A stretch of DNA of 64,000 nt, taken from contig JAVHKY010000016.1 in NCBI GenBank assembly GCA_035079385.1, forward strand, positions 6,805,501 through 6,869,500. Reading direction: 5' to 3'. This DNA is from Aspidiotus rigidus. Taxonomy: Eukaryota > Arthropoda > Insecta > Hemiptera > Diaspididae. Below are positions 1 to 10,912 of this stretch, piece by piece. The notes beneath the pieces are model-generated. The model saw nothing but the letters and a program-made list of their open reading frames with translations, was not told the origin of the DNA and did no database searches. Numbering within the stretch: the stretch's first letter is position 1; each line of letters begins with the position of its first letter. The position numbers were made by a program, and so were the translations under genes.

Positions 1-31
1 TTTTTCTTTTTTTCTTTTTTCCTCCAATAAA

Positions 32-285
32 TCATACAAAGAGTGTAGAAGAATATTTCACTTCTCGTTTACAACTCGTACTTTTACTTTCGGACGAGGA
101 CGAAGTCGACGACGCTAAGGTCGCACAAGATGTGCAGCCGTTGGTTGCGATGACAACATCGCCATCTGCGGCAGGTAACACGCACGAGCTTTCTGAGGCA
201 ACCGCCGACGATGGCGGCGACAGCGGTGGGGAATTTGATACAGGATCTTCGTTAAAACTACAAAGCGATGCATCCCGGCTGCAAT
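32..285 (-). pseudogene. Truncated duplicate of the penultimate RPUSD2-like exon (copy A)
   Basis: On the minus strand this starts after the same TTACAG splice acceptor as the copies at 16189-16559 and 27563-27933. It keeps the Ser/Ala/Pro-rich first half of that exon (SPPLSPPSSAVASESS, then a run of Ser). A deletion then fuses it to sequence that in the other copies lies well downstream of the stop codon. The zinc-binding-like Cys-x-x-Cys segment, the donor and the last exon are all missing. The frame stays open across the fusion and stops at 32-34, giving a short unrelated tail. It is far from the rest of the gene and two other copies lie between, so it is almost certainly a dead fragment. 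Whether it is ever spliced in cannot be told from sequence. Confidence 0.7.
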
Positions 286-333
286 CTGTAAGATGAAATC
301 AAAAAAAACAAATGAAGTCTATTTCTGAAATTA

Positions 334-470
334 TTTATTATTTTATTTTTATTATTTTTTTTTTTTTAACGAGCAATGCAGCTGCGCTAAGGGCTATTTG
401 CTCGGCAGATAGTTCTGCTTTTACAAAAACTTAGTATTTAATAAAGTAGAAAAATTGAAAACAAAAATTT
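334..470 (-). mobile_element. 5'-truncated LINE tail (3'-UTR only)
   Basis: A roughly 137-bp insertion is present in copy A and absent at the matching site in copy B (about 16595). It begins with a T-rich tract (poly-A on the minus strand) followed by GAGCAATGCAGCTGCGCTAA. That motif recurs in opposite orientation at 29162-29214 and in diverged form near 2600-2660. The empty site in copy B and the T-rich edge fit a LINE 3' end inserted by target-primed reverse transcription. The target duplication is short and unclear. Confidence 0.55.
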
Positions 471-2344
471 AAATGATAACTTCCAACAAAGCCCAAAGGT
501 CCTATTCTCCAAAAACTGATAGAAAGTTACAATCCTCTCCAAGGCCTATAGCAAGACTCGTGTTTGACTCCCATGTGCCACTCAGTTTAATGTACACATG
601 CAGTATACAAGACTGGGTGCTGGCCGCTATTCCGCGTCTCCGTTGAGAGCGCGTCTCGACGAGACGAAGCCAAAGAGCACAAAAACTCTACTGTAGGTAT
701 GAAATTCCGCGTTTTATCGCCAGAAACCTTTTTTCTTGAAAAGTGGATCAAGCTGAGAAGTATGATAATATATGAAAACCTTCTTCAGGTCCATGTCCCC
801 AGCTCCCGATGCGATCTCAATTTTTGGGACAAGTATTGAACGATTTGTTTGAGCTACGTTTGTGTTGGATTGTGCCGAACAGTTTTCTGGTTGTCCAGGT
901 CTCCTTTCCCTCGAACTGTTTGCGGGGGGGGGGCTGTAGACGTTCAACACCCTATGCTATTCAATTTTTGGCCTGAAAATAGACTGAATTGCGTGTACCA
1001 CGTTTTTGCTGTATTGTTCTCGAGCTTTGACACCCCTTTGACTTCCTGTCTTTGGGGGAGGGGGAGCCACAAGATATGCAGAACCCAATTTCGATAATTG
1101 GAAGTTTTTAGGATAAAAATGGATTGAATCATTAGCGCTTTATTTCTGGTACCCACCTCCAATCGTTGTCCTCTCAGGTTAGGTTAGAGATCGATTGCGA
1201 CTAAGTGTTCAATAAGGCCATGCAAACTTGCTAAAATTCTTGTTGTTCCAGGAAATATAGGGAGTGACACCGGGAATCTCATTATCTATTGTGTGCTCGC
1301 AGTGAGAGTTTTACTTTTGACCCCACATACGATCGAATTGGGCAAACGTGCGGAAATTCTCATTGTTACCAAGAAGCTTGTCACTTGAATACTCTGGTGC
1401 GCGCACCGATGTATTTTTACCCTCTGCTGGACGACCGTCTTTCGGACTCAGCTACATCATTTGGTGCAGTGCAATCAGGTTATGATTCCATGAACTTTCT
1501 CACATACAGTAGTAAGTAGAATAAATTGTGTTTTTGTGTTTTAAGGGCAACTTTTTTTCAATGTCTTCTAGGAAATTTCACGAGAAACATTTTTTGCGTG
1601 GAAAGTTTTTCTCCAGACCTAACAGAACTTGAGATATTGATGAAAAACTTATTTTACGGGCAAAATCGGCAGTTGTGGCAGTTAGGGGACATTCGTCACT
1701 CAGCGCGTTCAAGAATTTAATCGGGCAGCAATCCATAATTAGTAATCATCGAAAATGGTAATTATTAATTACCGTTTTAGATGCTGTGCGCAGTAAACAT
1801 CTGTGTCTTAGAAAATTTTTCGGAGTAGAAGAACGTACCGTCGACATAATTAATAAGTGTCTTGTGTTACTCACTAGTTTTATTTCCATGTACATAATAT
1901 GCAAATTACTTTGTATGCAATTTAGTCGTTTTATTTTCACGTGTGCGCAAAGAGTATATTTTAAACAATTTCTTACGATACTTACAAGTGTGTGCAGATT
2001 ACTGTAAATTTGAATTCAATTATTATTAAGAAATTTTCAGAATCAAAATATGTCCCACGAGATGATGAACAGATTGAGGTAAAGAAATGAATAAATTTGA
2101 GTGCTGCGCGGACGCGATGGCGGCGATGCAAGATTATCGTCCAGAATTTGCGCTCACAAACGTATCTGCTATCAGCCAAGTTCAGTCACAGCATTCGACG
2201 TGCTCATTGAAGAAGTTCATACGAATATCAATATGGGTGTATTATCTAAAAAAGTTATTCATCAAATTCTGGCTTGCTTTCCAGGTACGTAAATTATTTA
2301 TTTGTTTATGGATTACTGCAGCAGTTACCCAACCTTTTTTGCTC

Positions 2345-3985
2345 ATGTACGTTTAGCCAAAAACGAAATCATAATGATAAAAATAATATATAATTATATT
2401 CTTGAGAAAAAAAGAAAAATCATATATGTACAGCCAAAATTAGATTATATAAGAAACCTGCGCTTGTTTAGCCTTGATTAAACGCCTAATTTGGGGCTCG
2501 AACTTTTTTATTTGTAAATCGCTATTAACAAGAAGATGATTCCTTTATTATTATTATTTTTTAGGTAAACCAATGTTAAAAACCCGATTTACATAAATAT
2601 TTATTTATTTGTTTAACAAGCATTTAAGCTGCACTAGGCCCATTAACTCGGACTGCAAGAATATATGAGAGAATAATACAAAAAAGAAAAATAATAATTA
2701 CATAAAAGGTACTCGTTAAACGAGAGAAAAGAAATAAATTTTTGTTTTTTATTTAACGAGCTACGCGACAGCACGAACAGGTCATGAGCTCGACGATGAG
2801 AGGGGTGGAAAGACAGGTGATCAATTTGGCAGTAAATATGGAGACTGTGTTAGAGATGCGATAAGAGACAATGGATCCGTGTATAGAATGTGCGTAGGCC
2901 ATCTTGTTCTTAGGTTTTCAGCCATCGGTGAAACAGAGAGTGCGAGTGTGATCAGGATATTCTTGAACCATGTTTTTTACGTGGGTGGTGAAGGTACTTT
3001 TGGATTTAGGGATTTCTGTGAGATTTCAACGAATGGTCGGTTGGGTGCGGGTCCAAGGTGGAGATGACATGTAAATAGGTATACAAGAGGGTTAACTGTG
3101 AAAGGTTCCTTGAGGGAGTATTTGAATTCAAGCAGAGTATGTTTGTTTCTGGGAGCTGGAGTGAGGTTGTGTTTTGGTTAGATGATGGAATTGAAAACGG
3201 GAAGATGAGGGAATTGAGAGACAGTTGTTAAGAAGTTAGAGGTTAAGGAAGAGGAGATTCGGCAGCTTCAGCGCATAAACTAAGTTTAGGACTCGATTGA
3301 AATACTTCTAAGACCATCCTCAAGGAGGAGGTTTGAATTGTGTCTAGCAGAGAAAGGACCGATTTATTGGACAAGTTATAGAGCGGTGCTAGACTCTTGT
3401 AAAGATGAAAGAGAAGTTTTTTGCTGCAGCCTTTGGAAGGGTAAGAGGTAAATTTCACTATATTTGAGGCACGAATACATTTAGGTTATAGAATTCTAAT
3501 GTGGCGAATCCAAGTGAGTTTGTAATCTAAGGAGTTTTGCGGAGTGTCGGAGGGCATTTGAAAATTTTGTAAGGAAAGAGGTGGAGAGGTAGGGATGGGA
3601 TTTCTTTATTTAAAGATAACGAAGTAAGTTTCAGATGCTGAGAAAGGGAAACCGTTTGTGGTTGTCCATGTGGTAATGGTATCAAATGTTTATTGGTGGA
3701 ATCTGTGGGCTCTAAGAGGATTAGTTGAGTGGATGGTGCAAAGAGACGTTGGGTGAGAGGGAAGTGAACGCATTTAGTGATATCGTTGATAGCTATTAAG
3801 ACGAGGAGGACACTCACCATTTTCAACATGAAGGGAGGGGGAAGTGATATTTTAAATTCATCGATTTTAAGACCAAACCAATTCTTTCAAAGTTGAAGTT
3901 TAGAATGAAATGGCTAACTAGTTATTGCATGGTGAGTTAATGAGCTTGTCTCGCACTTCAAATTATATTGTTTAAAGAATCAATT
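2345..3985 (-). mobile_element. Jockey-like non-LTR retrotransposon remnant (RT C-terminus and RNase H)
   Basis: The minus strand encodes the C-terminal part of a Jockey-type reverse transcriptase at 3243-3458, with LLDTIQTSSLRMVLEVFQSS followed by SLCAEAAESPLP. This matches the region after the RT palm of that clade. Further reverse-transcriptase-derived frame lies at 3527-3829. Downstream at about 2880-3010 is an RNase H start (CFTDG, then a stop, then KMAYAHS). Frames are interrupted by stops, so it is dead. Copy B of the segmental duplication lacks the whole block (continuous across about 17970-18005), so it inserted after duplication or was lost from B. Edges are approximate. Confidence 0.65.
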
Positions 3986-4759
3986 TCTGAATGGAAAGGA
4001 TCTATGATCCATGCGTCTTCGTTGTTACCGACGGGGACCAAATTAATTGTTGGCGATACATCGTTACATCTCCACTCACTTTTGAATTGCTCCAAGATTT
4101 CTTACTTATAGCAGGGTGGCCACGTTTGGAAAAAACTGGAAAACCGGGAAACGTTTGAGAATTTTATAAGACCTGGAAGAGTCAGCGAAAAATCAGAGAA
4201 TGTCTTGGATCAAACAGAATTCATATATCAAGTAAAGAAGACTTTTACAAAATATTAAAGGATAAATTGAAATTTGTTGTCTGGAAAACCTTGGAAAGTG
4301 AGGGAATTGCATTTTAAAGGAAAAGTGGGCACATTGTTTGCACAGCACTTTTCGTCATTTTCCTTATCGCCTCGCGTACCACTTACAGACTGCTCGCGTA
4401 ACACAAGTGGTACATGTACCACAGGTTTAGAAGCGCTGGATTACTGGATAGGTATTTGTATTAGGAAGATGGTCAAAATAAAAGTACCGCATATAAGATA
4501 TAGTCAAGCTGATGAATATTCCTAAAGATGGTAAAACGGTAAGTGTTCAGAATTTCCAACGGATCGAGGATATCCAAAAAAGATAAGTTGTATGAGATTT
4601 TTACAAAAATAGTCTGTTTCATAGTTCTTGGTTTTAATACATAATCATTTCCTCTCACTCTCGGCTCTTTTAACAAAATTCTTCCACGGGAATCGATTTG
4701 TGGTCCTAATATAGTAAACCGGTGGCTCAAACGATTCTTCGTCCCCACCCTGTCATATT

Positions 4760-5100
4760 ACCAAGTTTGCAGTTGCATATTTATTACCTACGCCTACCCT
4801 ATTGAATCGATTTTCAAAAAGGACATCAAATACAATTCAATCTACAGCACTACGTCTAGGTCTACCTCTCGGTGCCTTATAGACTAGCCCCATGCTCAGC
4901 CTATGCGCTGAGGCGGACATTCCCCCTCAAGAATTCAGCTCATTACCGATTACAACCAATATTCTCGCGTCCACAGCCCAGTTTCCCATCTCCCTATCTA
5001 CTACCCCTCTCTCCTCCCCCAAAATTCTCTACCCCTCTCATTAGAATCTTATCTTGACCACATCTCGAATTTCAGCTCCCTCTGCCCATCTTCTTATCCA
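4760..5100 (+). mobile_element. Jockey-like LINE RT C-terminal fragment
   Basis: A plus-strand frame reads QSTALRLGLPLGAL, a stop, then TSPMLSLCAEADIPP. This is the same RT C-terminal motif (LRL..GA..TSP..SL..EA..PP) as the minus-strand LINE at 3243-3458, here in the opposite orientation. It sits exactly where the segmental duplicates A and B stop matching. Later sequence is C/T-rich and degenerate. Confidence 0.55.
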
Positions 5101-5109
5101 CAAGTTGGC

Positions 5110-5880
5110 TCCACTATTTGCACTAAGCTGCCGGACTAAGAAAAAACCAATTTTGTGAAAATGTGGTGGAGCCAATTGTGTAAAACGTATAAAAATTGGT
5201 ACAAACGTTCAAAACCCACGAACAAACAATTTGAGTCATGGCACCATGGTCGGAATTCCATAGGAGCCCCCTAATTGCGAAACTAAAACAAATATCCGTT
5301 ATTCATTTTCAATTTTGGGTAATTGAGTCCACCATGCCTGTTGAGGGGGACTCTAAGAATTTTTTCAGTATTTTTCTTGAATTCCAAGCTGAATTCTACT
5401 CCAAAATCGACCAAAACTTTTACGAAAACACAATTTTTTTACACGTCAATTTTGGGGGTGTGTGTTCACTCGGTCTTTAGGGGGTCGGAAAAATTTTTTC
5501 AGTATTTTTCTCGAATTCTACGGCAAATATTTGATTATAAAACCTGTGTAAATATAGTGACAACTTCTATGTCAATTTTACCCTTATTTTTGGATTTTCT
5601 GATCTCTCCGCGCCCAAATACCCGGAAATTTTTTGTAGATTCAGCAGTTACAACGACCTCAGAAATCACGCGAATTGCAAACCAAAAAAATTTCAGACCC
5701 TTATCGGCAATAACCGCCTCCATTTACGCAACCCTCAATTTGAGGTCTCCCACGGAGTTTGGAACATGACGCCATGGCTCGTATTGCTTGTTTGAGTGTT
5801 CTGAACATTCGGACCGAATTTCAAAATGTAAGGTTCAAGTGCTTAGCGACCGGACTGTAGTAAAGTAAACTGGACGTTTT
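5110..5880. repeat. Fold-back (inverted-repeat) element
   Basis: The stretch 5208-5280 and the stretch 5735-5815 are imperfect inverted repeats, sharing ATTTGAGTCATGGCACCATGG-like and GGAGCCCCC-like blocks. The interior of about 450 bp has no coding signal. A related single arm lies at 21686-21840 next to the TA-flanked element, with the same GCGCCATG and CTTAGCGACCGG landmarks. The outer piece near 5098-5135 is also inverted relative to 11863-11895 (GGCTTAGTACAAATAGTGGA). A non-autonomous DNA transposon family is the likeliest reading, but exact termini and target duplications are not clear. Confidence 0.45.
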
Positions 5881-7474
5881 TTTGTAAGTGACGAATTGTA
5901 GCATACTTTTCAAGAGTATTCATACACTTCGACTTCAGAGATATATTGGCAAAAAATAAGGCGCTGGGACAAATTCGAGGCATTTCGAAGTATATACAAG
6001 ATGGCTAAGGAGATAAATCCCTCTACGTAGATCTCACTCTCTATATCTCTATATTCGCTGAGAGAATTGGCAATGTTTCAGTACATTCCATTGACTTCCT
6101 GTTATCTTGAACACACTATCTCTTCATACCTATAAATACATATTTCGGGATGACCGAAAGAAATTCGTCTTCGATAATTAAGAAAAATATGTTTTCTTTC
6201 AAGTGAATAATAAAAAAAAAACTCCTCTGAAAAAGAAAAATCTGTATAACTGTCGCAAACTTTTTGATGATCAACACTTATTTATGTGCATATTCTAACC
6301 TAAAGAACCTGCATGTATATTTGCATGAAATGAATGCACATTATTTTGACGAAATAAACGTGCATGTTTATCCCTTATGTGTTACCTACGCTTAATCGTT
6401 TTAATTGCCGAATCCGGAAAATCGGCAGATTTTTTGCCGAATTGGTGAGCCCAAAGCTTTCTTGATCGTGCAATGCTATCAAAAATCCGCAATTTTCGAC
6501 TTCAACTCCTTCCCGGAGTTGGAGTTTCATCGTTGCGGCGAATAGTCGACTGATCGCGTGAGTAGCACACGACTTTTCAACCACAATTGCAAAAATCATT
6601 GAGAGAGTCACCCCCTCTCTTTAAATTAGATACCAATGACCTGTCAATCATGTCAAATATTTGTAGAATGAACAATAATAAAACTCAGTTTATAATTAAT
6701 TCTATCACTATGACGTCACATCAACTGATAACAGAGTAAAAATACCTATGATCTAATAAGGAAACCTGAATTTTGTTTTAATTTAGGCTAGAAGTCATCT
6801 AAAACCTACGAAACGTCTACAGAAAAACCACTCCCCTCTGCCTAAACTGCTACGAGGCTATAACAGTTGTTTCTGCGATCTTTGCGAATTGATATTTCGA
6901 TTACTCTCAATGTGATTAACCGTAACCTACAGAATCGTATTAACTCTATTGGAAACGCACTAAAAAATTTCTTCAAGCGTAAATATAGGCCTATATAAAG
7001 AAACCTGATTTTTTTTCATGCCGAAAGTAATATAGGACGGCCAAAGCGTCGATAAAGTTGACTGCTTCTTCCCCTTGTCGATCTTGCTACAGATGTAATA
7101 CCTCACTTTTTGAGCTAGAAAGAGGGGTAAAAAAAAGAGCTCTACAATAATTTTTACCTGTACGTTCTTCTTAGCCTAGTATTAGTCTAGTATACTGTAT
7201 ATTAGAGTGAGTGGTTCAATTCTTTATCACTTCCAATTCCTGGTATTTCTGAGAGCTATCTCCAGCTGCTATTCCTCTCGTGCACTCATAAATTGTATTC
7301 GCGCTATCATATCAGCATTTTCTATGCAAACTTTATCACAAGATTCTTCATATGGGAATCCAGCTATCGATGTCGAAGCCAATGAAGCAACCAATCACCC
7401 ACCAGTCAACCCCTCATTCCTTCCGTCACGCTTCAACATTTCCAAACGTATTAACAAAATACCTCATTTTTGAA
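5881..7474. other. Non-coding spacer
   Basis: I see no supported gene, RNA or long repeat here. Short ORFs in both strands lack recognisable motifs. Confidence 0.5.
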
Positions 7475-7508
7475 AAAGGGTTTTTCAATTGTACAAATCC
7501 ACTTTATT

Positions 7509-7565
7509 AGTTGCTTATACAAGAGTACTTTCGGGTGTTATCCCATCATCAGTTGTGTCGCAACT
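7509..7565 (-). ncRNA. Type I hammerhead ribozyme (3' terminal repeat of the Penelope-like element)
   Basis: This is the reverse complement of the motif at 10768-10824, with identical core and stems. Read on the minus strand it has AGUUGC/GCAACU and ACAA/UUGU stem I segments, the CUGAUGA core, a GGG/CCC stem II, GAAA, and a minimal stem III (A-U and G-C closed by a 2-nt loop). Predicted cleavage is after the C at 7523. Hammerheads with very short stem III are a known feature of Penelope-like terminal repeats. One unpaired U precedes stem II, which may lower activity. Confidence 0.75.
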
Positions 7566-7780
7566 GGAGAACAAGGCCTTAACCATGAGTTTTTATAGTA
7601 TAACACTGTGATCTTATTGGCTATAACAATGCTGTGTTGTGATTGGTTCACTTCTCAGAAACTTATTCTTACAATAATATGACATTGTGTTCTTATTGGC
7701 TAAAACATACGGCTTTGTGATTGGTTCAATCTATTGTTCTAAATGCTGCGTTTCTATTGGCTACCTGGATTCCTGACGTC

Positions 7781-9031
7781 TCATTGGTTGGTTCCGTTCT
7801 TCTTCTCTCGTCCAATCACCAGACCGAATAATTTTTCGCTGTCAAATGTGATTACATTGTTCAAGAGGCAGGCTTTCTTCCTCTTGGCTTTTGCAATCTC
7901 CATTTGTTCCCAGAGTTTTCTTCTCTTTGTGCGATTCTCTGCGCGTATGACTTCAAATATTCCCTCTCCATCGTGGTTTTCCTCGTTACAGTGTCTCCCA
8001 AACAGTGAATTGCTATCTTCTTTCTCCCTCGACGTTTTCTGCTCCTTTCTCCTGATCTCAAACTTTCTCCCAGTCTTACCAATATAGATCCCCTCGCACT
8101 GTTCACAACTGAGCTTGTACACTCCGCTCAAGCTATCCTTGTCCTTTTGTTCCGTCTGGTCATTGCTGATTCTCTTCACCATGGGTTGGTTATTCTGGAT
8201 ACCCACATTCACATCGTAGCCATTGAACGCCTTTATCACCTTGTTTGTGTACTTTCCTATATATGGTATCGATCCGGAGTACTTTTTCACTATGCTATCA
8301 TGGGTTCCTTTCTTTGTTACCATTTTCCCAAAGACTCCCTCCACCACACATCTGCGGTAGCCATTGGCTTCTGCGATATGCTTTACTATCTCGATCTCTT
8401 TCCTCTTCTCTTTGTTGTTCTTGAGGATAGAAATTGCCCGATAGCAGTAGTTCTGGATTGCCGCTAACTTGTGCCTGGGGTGGTGGTAGGAGTCATTTGG
8501 GATGATGGTGTCAGTATGCGTCGGCTTCCTGTAGATTTTGTATTCTATCCTATTGTTCTCCATTGTGAGTGTAAGGTCCACATAGTTCATGGTCTCATTG
8601 CCTTTTTCCACTGTGAATTTGATGCTCTCATTCATAGCGTTCATTTCTGAAAGGAATAGATCCACCTGTCTATCAGTGCCTGTCCACACAATTAGGATAT
8701 CATCCACATATCTGGCCCAGTGTTTGATCGGGTTTCTGAACTTGCTGCCCTTCAATATCTTGTTTTCCATATCATTCATGAATATCTCCGCCAGTATTGG
8801 TGACAGCGGTGATCCCATCGCAAGTCCCCTTTCCTGACTGTAGAACCTGTTATTGAAGCGGCAGTAATTCTGGCTCAAGATCTCCTCCACTATGTTGGCG
8901 TACTTCGACCCATCGGGGTTCCCATGGTATCTGTTGTTTTTGAGCAGAGTGAGAAGTTCCTCCTTCGGTATGGTACCAAACATATTAGTCACATCAAAGG
9001 ATATCAGCTTGTCGTTACTCCTGATTTCCAA
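7781..9031 (-). pseudogene. Penelope-like RT and GIY-YIG endonuclease segment
   Basis: A 416-residue open frame carries the catalytic half of the element protein. It starts just before RT motif A (SFDVTNMFGTIPKEEL, about residues 12-27). Motif B is GLAMGSPLSPILAEIFMNDM (about 69-88) and motif C is ARYVDDILIVW (about 107-117) with the two catalytic aspartates. The following region is SIKFTVEKGNETMNYVDLTL. After a basic linker, a GIY-YIG nuclease begins at GVYKLSCEQCEGIYIGKTGR (about 306-325), with conserved Arg and His residues after it. All RT and nuclease signature residues are present. The frame is cut off upstream by frameshifts, so it is called a pseudogene although this part is intact. 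Confidence 0.85.
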
Positions 9032-10197
9032 CTTGTCCAGTTGCTCAATCAGCTCTCCGTTGTTTCTGATACTTCGTCTGGGTGCAAACTGGTAATTTTC
9101 TTTCAGGAATGTGGCTGCGATCTTTGCTATCTTTGTAGTATGGTGATTGAATGCTGTTGACCAGGGGTCTCATCGGACGGTTCGCTTTGTGGAGTTTTAC
9201 AAGCCTCTGAGTTTTGGTGCAACCGGGTTCATCTCAAGCGTCCTTCCATTGCCGGGTACATTGTTCCGTTTCAACACAGCTTTCACGTCATCTTGGTATT
9301 TCCGTGTTGGGTCCCTTGCCAGCTCTTGGTATCCATTAACTGCGATGTACGACTCCACTTTTTGGGTGTAGTCCTCCTTCTCCATCACCACTACCGTGCT
9401 GCCCTTGTTCGCCTTTGTCAAAATCAGGTTATTCTGTCGGACCTTCTTTTGTAGATTTGTGACCTTCCTCTGCATTACTTGCGTTCTGTCATAGGTTCGG
9501 CACATATCCTCTTTGATATCCAACAGTACTTCCCCAATTTTAGTCCGGGCTTCTGGTCTCACGTCGTGTTCCATGGTTTGGATTACTTGTTCGCAGCTAA
9601 TGGCCATGCTTTCAAGCCTACACTGGTTCAGCCTCTCTGGCTGCACGTACTTGATGCCTTTGTCCAGCAGTCTTCTTTCTTCTTCTGTGAAGGTGACGCT
9701 TGATAGGTTCTCGGTTCTGAGAGCAAATTTGTGCTCAACTCTCGCTGTCTCTTCCTTTCTTTCTTCTTTCTTCCGAGTCAGTTCGGCAAGCTTCTTCTTG
9801 ATCTGTTTTGTTTGGGCTTCCACTCGTTTTTCCACATAGTATTCTCCTTTCTTCCCCTCACCTCCTTTTTCAAACATAATGTCTTTGACTTCTTGCGGGT
9901 GGAGTAAGCTGGACAGACGGAAATATTGATCATACAGTAGACCTTCAGCCTGGTGACTTTCTTGTAGAGTTCACCAATTTCGTTCTTCACTCTCAATCTT
10001 TCGGCTTGCATCTTGGTGCGTTTCACTGCTGCGCTGTTTCCTGGTAGCCTGATAGTCGCATACTTGGGAATAATGCCTCGTCTCAAGCATTCGTTATTGA
10101 ACCAAATCTTCACATGTGTCACTCTTAGTTTCACCTTGGTCTTCAGAAACTTAAAACCTCGTTAACCATGTCTGGTGTGCTACTATCGGAACTCATA
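9032..10197 (-). pseudogene. Penelope-like element N-terminal coding region, frameshifted
   Basis: The N-terminal part of the element protein lies in at least three frames. The start MSSDSSTPDMVNEVL at 10197 is followed by a frameshift near 10145. A basic segment 10134-9778 contains KIWFNNECLRRGIIPKYATI. A charged, probably coiled-coil segment at 9877-9197 contains the class motif LTKANKGSTVVVM, and its end KLRGL corresponds to the LYGLPK.HK motif, where a base change breaks the frame. Between 9196 and 9032 fragments such as KLHKANRPMRPL and NYQFAPRRSIRNNGELIEQL are recovered in other frames. The leucine/lysine-rich N-terminal region before RT is typical of the class. Confidence 0.75.
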
Positions 10198-10270
10198 ATG
10201 AGTGAGTGAGGTGTAAGTAGAGCACTGATATTGAAAAAGAAGTTTTTCAATTGTACAAATCTACTTTATT

Positions 10271-10327
10271 AGTTGCTTATACAAGAGTACTTTTGGGTGT
10301 TATCCCATCATCAGTTGTGTCGCAACT
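10271..10327 (-). ncRNA. Hammerhead-like motif with a disabled core (5' terminal repeat)
   Basis: This has the same 57-nt layout as 7509-7565 on the minus strand, with both stem I segments and CUGAUGA preserved. However, the invariant G of the GAAA box (plus position 10294) is changed, so the box reads AAAA. That guanosine (G12 in hammerhead numbering) is needed for catalysis, so this copy is expected to be inactive. The degenerate copy at 37976-38033 carries the same change. Confidence 0.65.
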
Positions 10328-10333
10328 GGAGAG

Positions 10334-10912
10334 ATGGCAAGTCACTGCTTGGGAACCACTGTAACGAGGAAAACCACGATGGAGAGGGAATATTTGAAGT
10401 CATACACGTAGAGAATCACACAAAGAGAAGAAAACTCTGGGAGCAAATGGAAATTGCAAGAGCCAAGATTGAAGAATGTAATCACATTTGACAGCGAAAA
10501 ATTATTCGGCCTGGTGATTGGACGAGAGAAGAAGAACGGAACCAACCAATGAGACGGCAGGAATCCAGGTAGCCAATAGAAACGCAGCATTTAGAACAAT
10601 AGAATGAACCAATCACAAAGCAGTATGTTTTAGCCAATAAGAACACAATGTCATATTATTGTACGAATAAGTTTCTAAGAAGTGAACCAATCACAACACA
10701 GCATTGTTATAGCCAATAAGATCACAGTGTTATACTATAAAAACTCATGGTTAAGGCCTTGTTCTCCAGTTGCGACACAACTGATGATGGGATAACACCC
10801 GAAAGTACTCTTGTATAAGCAACTAATAAAAGTAGATTTGTACAATTGAAAAACCCTTTTTCAAAATTATGCTCTACTTACACCTCACTCACTCATTATG
10901 AGTTCCGATAAT
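10334..10912 (+). mobile_element. Penelope-like element, plus-strand truncated copy
   Basis: This plus-strand piece has the last part of the GIY-YIG ORF (NHCNEENHDGEGIFEV, about 10360-10490), the 3' region, a terminal repeat with a hammerhead (10768-10824) and then the beginning of the next unit up to ATGAGTTCCGAT at 10898. It is inverted relative to 7475-10333, and the two meet at GAGATGGCAAG. Reading through the terminal repeat into the 5' leader is what a tandem element unit would look like. The inverted join of a full and a truncated copy is common for this class. Confidence 0.8.
10768..10824 (+). ncRNA. Type I hammerhead ribozyme
   Basis: Stem I pairs AGUUGC (10768-10773) with GCAACU (10819-10824) and ACAA (10777-10780) with UUGU (10811-10814). 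The internal loops GAC and AUAA could make the loop contacts usual for natural hammerheads. The core CUGAUGA is at 10781-10787 and GAAA at 10801-10804. Stem II is GGG/CCC (10789-10791/10798-10800) with loop AUAACA and one extra U at 10788. Stem III is only two pairs (A10804-U10809, G10805-C10808). Cleavage is expected after C10810. The base pairing is seen directly; activity is inferred. Confidence 0.8.

Larger units (their letters stand above)
1..4760. repeat. Segmental duplication flank, copy A
   Basis: This block aligns with 15772-19410 in the same orientation. Landmarks shared in order are the RPUSD2 exon g remnant, a GGGGGCTGTAGACGT segment near 935/17010, a segment near 2090-2300/17720-17920, the stretch 4000-4100/18010-18120 and the stretch 4470-4760/19120-19400. 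Copy A differs from B by a roughly 500-bp deletion through the terminal exons, a short LINE tail at about 334-470 and a large LINE at 2345-3985. Both copies end at nearly the same point, just after a shared CCCCACCCTGTCATAT. Apart from the items listed separately I see no gene in it. A weak exon-like frame at 2087-2286 ends at a GTACGT donor but is broken in copy B. Confidence 0.8.
7475..10333 (-). mobile_element. Penelope-like retroelement (RT plus GIY-YIG), minus orientation
   Basis: This is a near full-length Penelope-like element read on the minus strand. The order is a terminal repeat with a hammerhead fold (10271-10327), a short leader, an ORF start MSSDSSTPDM at 10197, an N-terminal basic region, RT, GIY-YIG endonuclease, a 3' region with repeated AACCAATCACA boxes, and the second terminal repeat with a hammerhead (7509-7565). 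Terminal repeats in direct orientation, RT of the YVDD type and a C-terminal GIY-YIG nuclease are the diagnostic combination of this class. The reading frame is broken by several frameshifts (near 10140, 9830, 9180 and 9100), so this copy cannot encode an intact protein. It is joined head to head with a truncated plus-strand copy at 10334-10912. Confidence 0.88.

Noticed and set aside
2087..2286. Exon-like frame ending in a GTACGT donor (AFDVLIEEVHTNINMGVLSK)
   Set aside because: The homologous segment at 17716-17910 is frameshifted, no acceptor or partner exon is clear, and no family is recognised.
4473..4748. Minus-strand frame (MGTKNRLSH...) that is also open in the duplicate at 19100-19399
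   Set aside because: Both are open and similar, but similarity is explained by the recent segmental duplication; no motif, splice context or codon pattern supports coding.
7743..10134. Plus-strand frames of 60-114 residues across the Penelope-like element
   Set aside because: They are antisense shadows of the RT and GIY-YIG coding sequence.
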